Below are positions 57,259 to 64,000 of a stretch of DNA of 64,000 nt, in pieces (the first letter of the stretch is position 1; the number at the start of each line of letters is the position of its first letter). Source of the DNA: Mesorhizobium sp. B2-1-8 (lineage in GTDB: Bacteria > Pseudomonadota > Alphaproteobacteria > Rhizobiales > Rhizobiaceae); assembly GCF_006442545.2 (NCBI RefSeq), contig NZ_CP083952.1, forward strand, positions 992,001-1,056,000, in the 5' to 3' direction. A model generated the notes under the pieces. That model did not search any database. It saw nothing but the letters and a program-made list of their open reading frames with translations, and had not been told where the DNA came from. Made by a program: the position numbers and the translations under genes.

Positions 57259-57420
57259 TCAATTGACAGCGGTGACAGTATAGCCGGCTTTGCGGAAATC
57301 CTCGACCAGTCCCTCTGGACCGGGAAGATGCAGTGCGCCAACCGCGATGAATACGTCGGCCAGGCGGCGTTTCGCCACGCAGCGAGCCACACCAGCCGAT
57401 GCTATCGTTGGTTACGAGGG
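57259..57420 (-). pseudogene. C-terminal fragment of a TraB/GumN gene
   Basis: On the minus strand the frame reads GVARCVAKRRLADVFIAVGA then LHLPGPEGLVEDFRKAGYTV and TAVN before TGA at 57261. The 80 bp at 57272-57351 match the 3' end of the intact TraB/GumN gene (57927-58006) with about five differences. There is no start codon or signal peptide, so it is a remnant. It lies on the other side of the DUF2867 gene. Confidence 0.75.
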
Positions 57421-57430
57421 ATTTGCCGGT

Positions 57431-57907
57431 ATGACGCCAACTGCACAGACTTTTCCTGATCCCAAAGGTGCTCTTGCCGGCGCTCAGTTCGCCGACCGAT
57501 ATGTGCTGATAACCGATGGCCTTGCCCTGACCGCCATTGGCGCGGCCGAACGCGTGCTGGGGCGGACACCGGGATGGGTCGGCCGGCTGACGCAACTGCG
57601 CAACCTTGCGGTCAGGCCATTTGGGCTGAAAACGGGGGCGGAACCCGACGCACCGCCGGAAAGCAGGATCGGCATATTTCCGCTCATCAGCCAGGCACAT
57701 GGCAGGGTCGTCCTTGGACTGGACGACCGGCATCTCGATTTCCGCATCCTGGTGGAGGTGAACGATCTCGGCGCGGGCCGGCAGGAGGTGGCTGCGTCGA
57801 CGATCGTGAAGACGCACAATCTGCTTGGGCGGACCTATCTCGCCATCATCATGCCGTTTCACCGCATCATCGTTCCGGCGATGCTGGCTCAGGTCTTGAT
57901 CAAATAG
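57431..57907 (+). CDS. DUF2867-family protein
   Basis: Product of 158 residues from ATG 57431, weakly preceded by GAGGG. The pattern FADRYVLITDGLALTAIGAAERVLGRTPGWVGRLTQLRN, GIFPLISQAHGRVVLGLDDRHLDFRILVEV and TIVKTHNLLGRTYLAIIMPFHRIIVPAMLAQV is characteristic of DUF2867 proteins of unknown function. It is transcribed against the TraB/GumN gene (3 bp gap), between the fragment and the intact copy of that gene. Confidence 0.83.
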   Translation: MTPTAQTFPDPKGALAGAQFADRYVLITDGLALTAIGAAERVLGRTPGWVGRLTQLRNLAVRPFGLKTGAEPDAPPESRIGIFPLISQAHGRVVLGLDDRHLDFRILVEVNDLGAGRQEVAASTIVKTHNLLGRTYLAIIMPFHRIIVPAMLAQVLIK

Positions 57908-57910
57908 GGC

Positions 57911-58981
57911 TTAAAGCCCCACCGCCGTGACAGTATAGCCGGCTTTACGAAAATCCTCGACCAGTCCCTCTGGACCGGGAAGATGCAGCGCGCCGACCGC
58001 CATGAAGGCGTTGCCCTTGGCCAGGATCGGCCCGGCATGATCGACCATCACCTTGTTGCGGCTGGTGATCATGGTCTCCTCGAAGGCGGCATAGCCCGCG
58101 GGGTCGTTCTGCTCGTCGGGCATGGCGGCGCGGAACAGCGGCCAGAACATGCCGGTGTCGCCACGCTGGTAGAGCACGATCATGGTTTCGTTGATGTCGT
58201 TCACCTTGTCGCCCAGCTTCAGCGTGTCGACCAGACCCTTCATGTGAAAGGCGAGTGGCAGCGAGGCCATGGCGCGCAGCTGGCTCTCGGCCGTTTCCAA
58301 TCCTTCCACCGGCTTGCCGGCCGCCTTGGCGCTCTCGGCCAGCTTGACGTCGAGCACCGGCGCGCCGCTGGACTGGCGGGCGAGTTCGCAAGCCGGAAGC
58401 GCCATCATGGCTGACAGCATCCACGGCTTCATCTTGGCGACCGTTGCCGGCGGGATGCCGCGCGCGTCAAGCGCTGCGTTCATCGCCGCCGCGTCGTCCG
58501 GCGACAGCAATGACGACAGCGTCGTGGAGTCGGTGAACATCATCAGGTCCGGCTCCTTCAGCATCGCCGTCATCATCTTCTGCTTGTCGAGCACGTCGGT
58601 GGTTTCGATGATGAGGGTGCCGGCGGCGTCAAAGGCCTTCTGTGCATATGCCGGCAGCGTGGTGACGCGCGGATCGGTCATGTGCATGGTGCCGAACAGG
58701 TAGGATGGCTGTTCGCCTGATTTTTCCAGCTTCCATAGCAGGCCCTTGCCGTTGAGCGTGGCGGCCGCCTCCGCCTCGATCTTGTCGTAAGTGGCAGGGC
58801 TGCCCTTCTGCAAGGCCGACAGCATGTCGGCGCCGGTGCAGGCCGGGATTTCCGCGTGCGCCCTGCCGGCGGCGAACAGCAGGACAGCAAGGAAGGACAG
58901 GAAAAACAGCACGTTGAGCGCGACAAGCAGTTTCAGCGAGACGGAAGCTGCACGGTCGGCGATGGCGATGACGCGTTTCAT
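57911..58981 (-). CDS. TraB/GumN-family exported protein
   Basis: Product of 356 residues from ATG 58981 with a signal peptide or anchor (residues 1-43). GLLWKLEKSGEQPSYLFGTMHMTDPRV carries the GxxH-type motif and the C-terminal FMAVGALHLPGPEGLV the second conserved His. These are the marks of the TraB/GumN family, possibly periplasmic metalloproteases. The 3' end of the gene is duplicated at 57272-57351. Confidence 0.88.
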   Translation of the reverse strand: MKRVIAIADRAASVSLKLLVALNVLFFLSFLAVLLFAAGRAHAEIPACTGADMLSALQKGSPATYDKIEAEAAATLNGKGLLWKLEKSGEQPSYLFGTMHMTDPRVTTLPAYAQKAFDAAGTLIIETTDVLDKQKMMTAMLKEPDLMMFTDSTTLSSLLSPDDAAAMNAALDARGIPPATVAKMKPWMLSAMMALPACELARQSSGAPVLDVKLAESAKAAGKPVEGLETAESQLRAMASLPLAFHMKGLVDTLKLGDKVNDINETMIVLYQRGDTGMFWPLFRAAMPDEQNDPAGYAAFEETMITSRNKVMVDHAGPILAKGNAFMAVGALHLPGPEGLVEDFRKAGYTVTAVGL

Positions 58982-59043
58982 GATCCCATTACTAGGACCG
59001 AAAAGCGGCAAAACCGTTAATCGGGACCGCAAAATTGAAGGGT

Positions 59044-59982
59044 TCATGCCCTCGGATGAGCGGATTCGTAGATTTCCAGCAGTCTTGCGGTGTCGACGCC
59101 GGTGTAGATCTGCGTTGTCGACAGGCTGGCGTGGCCGAGCAATTCCTGGATGGTGCGCAAATCGCCGCCTCGGCCGAGCAGATGGGTGGCGAAGGAATGG
59201 CGCAAGGCATGCGGCGTCGCGGTGTCGGGCAGGTTGAGCGCCGAGCGCAGTTTGGCCATGGCGCGCTGGATGATGGCCGGGTTGAGCGGGCCGCCGCGCG
59301 CGCCGCGAAACAGCAGCCCCTTCGGATCGAGATGGTAGGGGCACAGCCGGCGGTATTCGGCGATCGCCCGGAGCGCCACCGGCAGCACCGGCACCAGCCG
59401 CGTCTTGCCGCCTTTGCCGGTGACGCGCAACACGGTGTCGGCTTCCGATGCCAGATCGGCGGCGCCGAGGCCAAGCGCTTCCGAAATGCGCAGGCCCGAA
59501 CCATAGAGCAGCGTCAGCACGGCGGCGTTGCGGGCGGCGATCCAGGGTTCTTCCGCCAGCTGACCCTCGACGGAGACCACGTGCCTGGCATCGCTCGCCG
59601 TCAGCGGCTTGGGCAGCGATTTGGGCTGGCGTGGCGCGCGCAAGGCAGCCGCACCTGCCGCATTGGCCAGGCCTCGCCGTTCGAGGAAGCGCAGCAGTGA
59701 ACGGATGCCGGCCAATCCGCGGCCAAGCGTGCGTGCGCCGGCACCGGCATTGCGGCGGGCGGCGAGGAAGCCGCGCAGGTCGGCCGGGCGCAGGTCGGCG
59801 ATATCTGAAATGCCGGGCGGTCCGCCGATATGGCCGGTGAGGAAGTGCAGGAACTGACGCGTGTCCCGCTCATACGCCTCGACGGTCTCCGGTGACAGCC
59901 GGCGTTCGCGCGCCAGCATCTTCAGCCAGTTTTCACGCGCCGACTGGAGATCGGGCTTTGCCGGGATGAGGAATTCCTGCAT
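59044..59982 (-). CDS. xerC: Tyrosine recombinase XerC
   Basis: The 312-residue recombinase has a core-binding SAM-like domain (residues 10-110) and the catalytic tetrad in the C-terminus: Arg in YGSGLRISEAL, then HALRHSFATHLL, LGHASLSTTQIY with the nucleophile Tyr in TTQIYT. It resolves chromosome dimers with its partner at dif. XerC and XerD cannot be separated reliably by eye; placement after lpdA favours XerC in Rhizobiales. Start ATG 59982. Confidence 0.85.
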   Translation of the reverse strand: MQEFLIPAKPDLQSARENWLKMLARERRLSPETVEAYERDTRQFLHFLTGHIGGPPGISDIADLRPADLRGFLAARRNAGAGARTLGRGLAGIRSLLRFLERRGLANAAGAAALRAPRQPKSLPKPLTASDARHVVSVEGQLAEEPWIAARNAAVLTLLYGSGLRISEALGLGAADLASEADTVLRVTGKGGKTRLVPVLPVALRAIAEYRRLCPYHLDPKGLLFRGARGGPLNPAIIQRAMAKLRSALNLPDTATPHALRHSFATHLLGRGGDLRTIQELLGHASLSTTQIYTGVDTARLLEIYESAHPRA

Positions 59983-60042
59983 GGGGGTCTTTTCCGGTTC
60001 GCCGTCATTTTCCGGCAGCCGGGTTAGGAACCGGTGAAGAGC

Positions 60043-60060
60043 CCGTCATTGAAATGACGG
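60043..60060. repeat. Perfect hairpin CCGTCATT / AATGACGG
   Basis: An 8-bp stem with 2-nt centre in the xerC-rimM divergent gap, 39 bp before rimM. It may be a regulatory stem or DNA operator. The word CCGTCATT also occurs at 60002. Confidence 0.4.
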
Positions 60061-60098
60061 CGAGGCGGCGCTAGAGCAGGGGCAAAGGATTTTTCGCC

Positions 60099-60695
60099 AT
60101 GAGCAAGCTGCAAAACCCCGTCCAGATGGCCGTGATCGGTGCAGCGCACGGCATCAAGGGCGAGCTCAGGGTGAAAACCTTCACCGGCGATCCAATGGCG
60201 CTGGCCGACTACGGCCCGCTCTACGCCAGGGACGGCCGGGCTTTCCAGATAACGGACATAAGGCCGGCCAACACCGTCGTCGTGGTGCGGTTCAAGGGCG
60301 TCAGCGACCGCAACGCGGCCGAGGCGCTCGCCGGTACGGAACTGTTCGTCGACCGCTCGATGCTGCCGGACGACGGCGAGGAAGACGAATTCTACCATGC
60401 CGACCTGATCGGGTTGGAAATCCGGGATGACACCGGTGCTGTCATCGGCAAGGTCGTCGCGGTGCACAATTTCGGTGGCGGCGACATTCTCGATGTGACG
60501 CTCGAGGGGCGCAAGGGTGTGCTGATCCCATTCACGCAGGCCGCCGTGCCGCAGGTGTCGATCGCCGAGGGTTTCGTCCGCGTCGACCCGGTCGCGGCCG
60601 GGCTGGTCGAGGAGGATGGCGAAGCGTCGCGCGAGGATGATTTCGACCCGAAGGGCAGGCCGCGCGGACCGCGTGACGCCGGGGGCAACCGGTGA
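60099..60695 (+). CDS. rimM: Ribosome maturation factor RimM
   Basis: The 198-residue protein has an N-terminal RimM barrel ([21 protein letters not shown]) and a C-terminal PRC barrel ([51 protein letters not shown]). It assists 16S rRNA processing around the 30S head. Its stop overlaps trmD (GTGA at 60692-60695). The tail of about 25 residues is charged and not conserved. Confidence 0.95.
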   Translation: MSKLQNPVQMAVIGAAHGIKGELRVKTFTGDPMALADYGPLYARDGRAFQITDIRPANTVVVVRFKGVSDRNAAEALAGTELFVDRSMLPDDGEEDEFYHADLIGLEIRDDTGAVIGKVVAVHNFGGGDILDVTLEGRKGVLIPFTQAAVPQVSIAEGFVRVDPVAAGLVEEDGEASREDDFDPKGRPRGPRDAGGNR

Positions 60696-61390
60696 GTTTT
60701 GCCGCGTCGGTGCTGACGCTCTATCCCGAGATGTTTCCGGGGGCGCTCGGCCTATCGTTGGCCGGGCGGGCGCTGGAGGCCGGCACATGGTCGCTGGATG
60801 CGATCCAGATCCGCGACTTCGCCGCCGACAAGCATCGCACCGTCGACGACACGCCGGCCGGCGGCGGCGCCGGCATGGTGATGCGCGCCGATGTGCTGGC
60901 CAGGGCGATCGACCATGCCTCGCCAGCGGGCGATGTGCGCCCACGCCTGCTGATGAGCCCGCGCGGCAAACCACTGACGCAGGCCCGCGTGCGCGAACTG
61001 GCCGCCGGGCCAGGCGCCGTTATCCTGTGTGGCCGCTTCGAAGGCGTCGACCAGCGGGTGATCGACGCGCGGGGATTGGAGGAAGTCTCGATCGGCGATT
61101 TCATTCTGTCCGGCGGCGAGCCCGCGGCACTTGTGCTGCTCGACGCGGTGGTGCGGCTGCTACCCGGCGTGATGGGCAATGCCGTGTCGGGCGAGGAAGA
61201 GAGTTTCGAGAACGGCCTGCTCGAACATCCGCACTACACACGGCCGCAGGAATTCGAAGGCCGGGAGATTCCCGAAGTTCTGATCTCCGGCAACCACAAG
61301 AAGATCGCCGCCTGGCGGCGTGAGCAGTCGGAAAGACTGACGCAAGAGCGGCGACCCGATCTTCTGGGTGCTCAGCCTTTGCTGAAGTAA
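60692..61390 (+). CDS. trmD: tRNA (guanine37-N1)-methyltransferase
   Basis: The 232-residue SPOUT enzyme starts with GTG and has the knot motifs [32 protein letters not shown] and [15 protein letters not shown], then catalytic Asp region. It methylates G37 of tRNAs with a G36. It follows rimM by GTGA overlap. Its last 19 bp overlap the convergent TSUP gene; rplS, usually next in the operon, is instead 1.06 kb away. Confidence 0.96.
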   Translation: MSFAASVLTLYPEMFPGALGLSLAGRALEAGTWSLDAIQIRDFAADKHRTVDDTPAGGGAGMVMRADVLARAIDHASPAGDVRPRLLMSPRGKPLTQARVRELAAGPGAVILCGRFEGVDQRVIDARGLEEVSIGDFILSGGEPAALVLLDAVVRLLPGVMGNAVSGEEESFENGLLEHPHYTRPQEFEGREIPEVLISGNHKKIAAWRREQSERLTQERRPDLLGAQPLLK

Positions 61391-62124
61391 TAAAAAGCCA
61401 GAAACAGGCCGACGGCGATGACGAAGCCGCGCACCACGTTCTGCGGCACGCGCTTGGCGATCCAGACGCCGGCATAGCCGCCCAGCGCGCCTCCCGGGAT
61501 CATGATGATCGCCTGCGGCCAGGCGACGACGCCTCCCGAGACGAAGACGACGATGGCGATTGCGGCGATGACCACGGCCAGCATGTTCTTGAGCGCGTTT
61601 AGCCGGTGGTAGTCGCCGGCCTGGGTCAGGCCGAGCGTCGCCAGCATCATCACGCCCATGCCGGCGCCGAAGAAGCCGCCATAGATGGCGGTGATGAATT
61701 GCGCGAGTGAACCGGCGAGCGATCCCACGGCCGCTTCATGTCCGGGTTTGGGTGCCGGCTTCAGCCAGGGCCCGGCGGCGAACAGCGCCGTCGCGCCCAA
61801 AAGCAGCCATGGCACCAGGGCGCGAAAGGACGGATTGTCGAGCGCCAGCAAGATCAGCGCGCCGGCCAGCGCACCAATCGCCGAGATCAGGCACAGCAGC
61901 AGCGCGCCGCGCCAGAAATGCCTGATGTCTGCCCAGTAGGCGAGCGTCGAGGTGATGTAACCGGGAAATTGCGTCACCGAGGAGGTGGCGTTGGCCACGA
62001 TCGGCGGCACACCGACCAATGTCATGGCGCCGAAGGTGATGAAGGTGCCGCCACCGGCGACCGCGTTGGCGGCGCCTGACAGAAAGCCCGCCAGGAGCAG
62101 CAGGACAGCATCGAGAACAGACAT
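61372..62124 (-). CDS. TSUP (TauE/SafE) family sulfite/anion permease
   Basis: The 250-residue membrane protein has seven to eight hydrophobic segments and the TSUP start [23 protein letters not shown], with a second related half ([21 protein letters not shown]). TSUP proteins carry sulfite, sulfonates or organic anions; substrate unknown. It is inserted opposite to the ribosomal operon between trmD and rplS, and its 3' end overlaps trmD. Confidence 0.9.
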   Translation of the reverse strand: MSVLDAVLLLLAGFLSGAANAVAGGGTFITFGAMTLVGVPPIVANATSSVTQFPGYITSTLAYWADIRHFWRGALLLCLISAIGALAGALILLALDNPSFRALVPWLLLGATALFAAGPWLKPAPKPGHEAAVGSLAGSLAQFITAIYGGFFGAGMGVMMLATLGLTQAGDYHRLNALKNMLAVVIAAIAIVVFVSGGVVAWPQAIIMIPGGALGGYAGVWIAKRVPQNVVRGFVIAVGLFLAFYYFSKG

Positions 62125-62454
62125 GGAAGGCCGCCGTGAAGAAGTGTGCTATAAGGAAGCTTGCCGGACCGGCGCAACCCGGCACGGCAGGATTATGATG
62201 GTGCCATGCCGGGAGCCGTGCCGGCAAAAAATGCATGGGCAAGGCGTGACAAAGCGCCGAAATAGCTGTATGTGCCCGCCCGTACCGGCAAGAACAATCT
62301 TCCGGACCCGTCAACAATGACGGTGTAGTCGCCCCTGCCCGATGTCTAGGAGACAAATGTCTTGGAGACAAAGGACATAGCCGAGCGGTCAATGGAACTG
62401 CAAGGTAAGCGTAGGGCGCTCTGACTGTCGGAAGAACAAGAAGTGGATTTTTAG
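62125..62454 (+). promoter_or_regulatory. rplS promoter and long 5' leader
   Basis: TGCTATAAG (62147-62155) is a good extended -10, with a poor -35, giving a leader of nearly 300 nt. The leader holds a 10-bp perfect stem CCGGCACGGC / GCCGTGCCGG (62180-62189, 62215-62224), the CCGTCA-ACAA-TGACGG hairpin (62308-62323) and two tandem 15-bp repeats ATGTCTAGGAGACAA / ATGTCTTGGAGACAA (62342-62371), each with a GTCT-AGAC palindrome. No family is recognised. L19 autoregulation is possible. Confidence 0.5.
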
Positions 62455-63000
62455 ATGGATCTCATCCGTCAGCTCGAGGCCGAACAGGCCGCCAAGATCG
62501 AAGCCAAGCGCAAGCTTCCCGAATTCCAGCCCGGCGACACCGTGCGCGTCCAGGTCCGCGTGACCGAAGGCACCCGCACCCGCGTCCAGGCTTATGAAGG
62601 CGTCGTCATCGCCCGTTCCGGCTCCGGCTTCCAGGAAAATTTCACCGTCCGCAAGATCTCCTACGGCGAAGGCGTCGAGCGCGTGTTCCCGGTTTTTTCG
62701 CCGATGGTCGAAGGCGTCGAGATCGTGCGCCGCGGCAAGGTGCGTCGCGCCAAGCTCTATTACCTGCGCGATCGTCGCGGCAAGTCGGCCCGTATTTCGG
62801 AAAACACCGGCGTGCGCGCCCGCAAGCTCAACGATGAGGAGCGCGACGCGCTGAACGCCGAGAAGGCCCGCATCGAGGCCGAGAAGGTCGCCGCCGCCCA
62901 GGCGCTGGCCGCCGAGACGGCAGCCAAGGAAGCCGCCGAGAAGAAGGCGGCCGCCGAGGCCGAGGCAGCCAAGGCCGCCGAAGCGACTCCCGCCGAATAA
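62455..63000 (+). CDS. rplS: 50S ribosomal protein L19
   Basis: The 181-residue protein has the L19 domain at 1-120: [96 protein letters not shown]. The C-terminal Ala/Glu/Lys-rich helical tail (residues 135-181) is a rhizobial extension. It is located at the 30S-50S interface. Strong terminator downstream. Confidence 0.97.
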   Translation: MDLIRQLEAEQAAKIEAKRKLPEFQPGDTVRVQVRVTEGTRTRVQAYEGVVIARSGSGFQENFTVRKISYGEGVERVFPVFSPMVEGVEIVRRGKVRRAKLYYLRDRRGKSARISENTGVRARKLNDEERDALNAEKARIEAEKVAAAQALAAETAAKEAAEKKAAAEAEAAKAAEATPAE

Positions 63001-63022
63001 GATTTCGACGAAGGCTTTTTTG

Positions 63023-63050
63023 AAAAGGCGGCTTCGGCCGCCTTTTTTCG
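63023..63050 (+). terminator. Strong terminator after rplS
   Basis: Stem AAAAGGCGGC (63023-63032) / GCCGCCTTTT (63037-63046) with a stable TTCG tetraloop and six T. Confidence 0.93.
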
Positions 63051-63090
63051 ATTCACCAGACTGTGAACGCTTTCAGCTCCGGAATGCTGG

Positions 63091-63140
63091 TTGACGCCCA
63101 ATTATATCGTGTACTAAATAATCGTTCACAATATGATTGG
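63091..63140 (+). promoter_or_regulatory. ohr promoter with spaced inverted repeat
   Basis: CCAATTATATCG (63098-63109) and CAATATGATTGG (63129-63140) match as an inverted repeat at 10 of 12 positions. A -35 TTGACG (63091-63096) and a -10 TAAATA (63115-63120, 18 bp) lie on and between the arms. The gene for an OhrR-type repressor follows ohr, so this is a likely operator; it does not match the classical OhrR box. Confidence 0.5.
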
Positions 63141-63150
63141 AGACTACGAT

Positions 63151-63564
63151 ATGGCACTCTACACCACACAGGCCCACGTAACCGGCGGTCGCGCCGGCCA
63201 TGGCGAGACCAGCGACAGCCTGCTCAAGCTCGATTTGGCGATGCCCAAGGAGCTCGGCGGACCGGGCGGCGCCACCAATCCCGAGCAGCTCTTCGCCATC
63301 GGCTATGCCGCCTGCTTCGAAAGCGCCGTCCGCTTCGTCGCGCGTAAGCAGAAACTGCCGCTCGAGGATGCCGCGATAAGTTCGACGGTCAGCCTGCTCC
63401 CCGACGGCGAGGGCTTCAGGCTCGGCGTCGCGTTGGCAGTGGACACGAAAGGCCTTGATCAGGCGGCGGCGGAAGCGCTTGTATCGGCGGCGCACCAGGT
63501 TTGTCCCTATTCGAACGCCATCAGGGGCAATGTCGAGGTGGCGCTTTCGGTAAAGGCGGCATGA
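63151..63564 (+). CDS. ohr: Organic hydroperoxide resistance protein Ohr
   Basis: Product of 137 residues from ATG 63151 (GGAGAC upstream). Both redox Cys are present: Cys55 in IGYAACFESAVRF and Cys118 in AHQVCPYSNAIRGN. Ohr reduces organic and lipid hydroperoxides with lipoyl partners. The start MALYTTQAHVTGGRAGH is the family's. It overlaps the downstream regulator by ATGA (63561-63564), as in other ohr-ohrR pairs. Lipoylated proteins such as the SucB and LpdA of this window can supply electrons. Confidence 0.95.
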   Translation: MALYTTQAHVTGGRAGHGETSDSLLKLDLAMPKELGGPGGATNPEQLFAIGYAACFESAVRFVARKQKLPLEDAAISSTVSLLPDGEGFRLGVALAVDTKGLDQAAAEALVSAAHQVCPYSNAIRGNVEVALSVKAA

Positions 63565-64000
63565 CGACAAAGGTCGAAACGAAAGCCACAGACGTCCCGG
63601 CGGGGGCCGCCGGGGCGATCCCGGTGCCACGGCTCGATCAGCAGCTCTGCTTCGCGCTCTATTCGGCGAGCGGTCTGATGACCAAGCTCTACCGGCCGTT
63701 GCTCGATCCGCTCGGCCTGACCTATCCGCAATATCTGGCGATGCTGGCGCTGTGGGAACGCGCGCCGAGCACGGTGGGCGACCTTGGCGAAGCGCTCGGC
63801 CTGGATTCGGCGACGCTGACGCCGCTGCTCAAGCGGATGGAGGCGGGCGGCCTCGTCACCCGCCGGCGCGATGCCGCCGACGAGCGCCGGGTGCTGGTCG
63901 AGCCGACGGCCAAGGGCCAGGCGCTGCGCGCCCGCATGAAGGATGTGGCCGCCGCGCTTGCCTGCAGCGTGCCGCTCGGACCAGGCGAAGCGAAGTCCTT
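63561..64000 (+). CDS. ohrR: MarR-family regulator OhrR (partial, C-terminus off window)
   Basis: 146 codons are visible and open to the edge, starting MTTKVETKATDV at 63561. The peroxidatic Cys is Cys30 in LDQQLCFALYSASGLMTKLYRPLL, the hallmark of OhrR. The winged helix follows: LTYPQYLAMLALWE, LDSATLTPLLKRMEAGGLVTRRRDAADERRVLVEPTAKG. It senses organic peroxides by Cys oxidation and represses ohr. It is coupled to ohr by ATGA. Confidence 0.93.
   Translation, partial: MTTKVETKATDVPAGAAGAIPVPRLDQQLCFALYSASGLMTKLYRPLLDPLGLTYPQYLAMLALWERAPSTVGDLGEALGLDSATLTPLLKRMEAGGLVTRRRDAADERRVLVEPTAKGQALRARMKDVAAALACSVPLGPGEAKS

Noticed and set aside
62370..62410. tRNA-like word AGCCGAGCGGTCAATGG before rplS
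   Set aside because: Only a D-arm resemblance; no acceptor, anticodon or T arm can be formed.

Overview
The window is chromosomal DNA of an alphaproteobacterium of the order Rhizobiales, most probably Mesorhizobium or a close relative. The evidence is high GC with dense coding, the order mdh-sucC-sucD-sucA-sucB-lpdA followed by a xerC-type recombinase, order-typical families (IalB, Omp19/Inh lipoprotein, DUF2794, DUF1127, DUF1328), a ybhL-type RNA leader, and many long GC-rich palindromic repeats of the kind scattered through rhizobial genomes. No rRNA, tRNA, prophage, IS transposase or CRISPR array is visible. The gene content is mainly core metabolism.

Layout. 1-3.6 kb: the end of an SH3b protein gene, a zinc metallopeptidase, a lytic transglycosylase and two small exported proteins. 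3.6-10 kb: argG, a LysE exporter, rlmN with two coupled membrane genes, a Met-rich exported protein and a ClC channel. 10-19 kb: ialB, DUF1232, phhB, a LMW phosphatase overlapping thpR tail to tail, a TesA-like esterase divergent from an ABC/FtsX exporter, a ybhL leader with its BAX inhibitor-like gene, a GNAT gene, DUF2794 and a candidate sRNA. 19.5-25.6 kb: a polyamine-type regulon in which an XRE-cupin regulator with a perfect operator precedes a four-gene PotFGHI-like ABC transporter and a PuuB-like oxidase. 26.8-32.5 kb: acnA, divergent from a ccmA-ccmB-ccmD-ccmG operon that lacks ccmC and carries an Imm50-like gene in that position. 32.5-44.5 kb: DUF1127, an SMP-30 lactonase, a tautomerase, an FMN reductase, yciB, ftsY, mtaB, dapF, an MBL hydrolase, an Omp19-like inhibitor and zapE. 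44.9-56.6 kb: the TCA operon, with a cupin and a DUF1579 gene between sucC and sucD and three extra genes between sucB and lpdA. 56.8-64 kb: a Pro/Ala-repeat membrane protein, DUF2867, TraB/GumN, xerC, rimM-trmD, a TSUP permease, rplS, and ohr-ohrR running off the right edge.

Three decayed gene remnants not covered by any intact frame were found: a ceramidase-like N-terminus (26636-26752), a GNAT N-terminus (44507-44686) and a TraB C-terminus (57259-57420). Several repeat families are present: long palindromes between genes and one in frame inside ftsY, a pair of ATTCAGGT...ACCTGAAT elements, and three gene-end hairpins built from short tandem repeats. The observations most worth following are the ccm operon without ccmC, the palindrome translated inside FtsY, the sRNA candidate at about 19.1-19.3 kb, and the regulatory palindromes at 19.5, 29.7, 32.9 and 63.1 kb. 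All functional calls come from reading the sequence; no database search was run.
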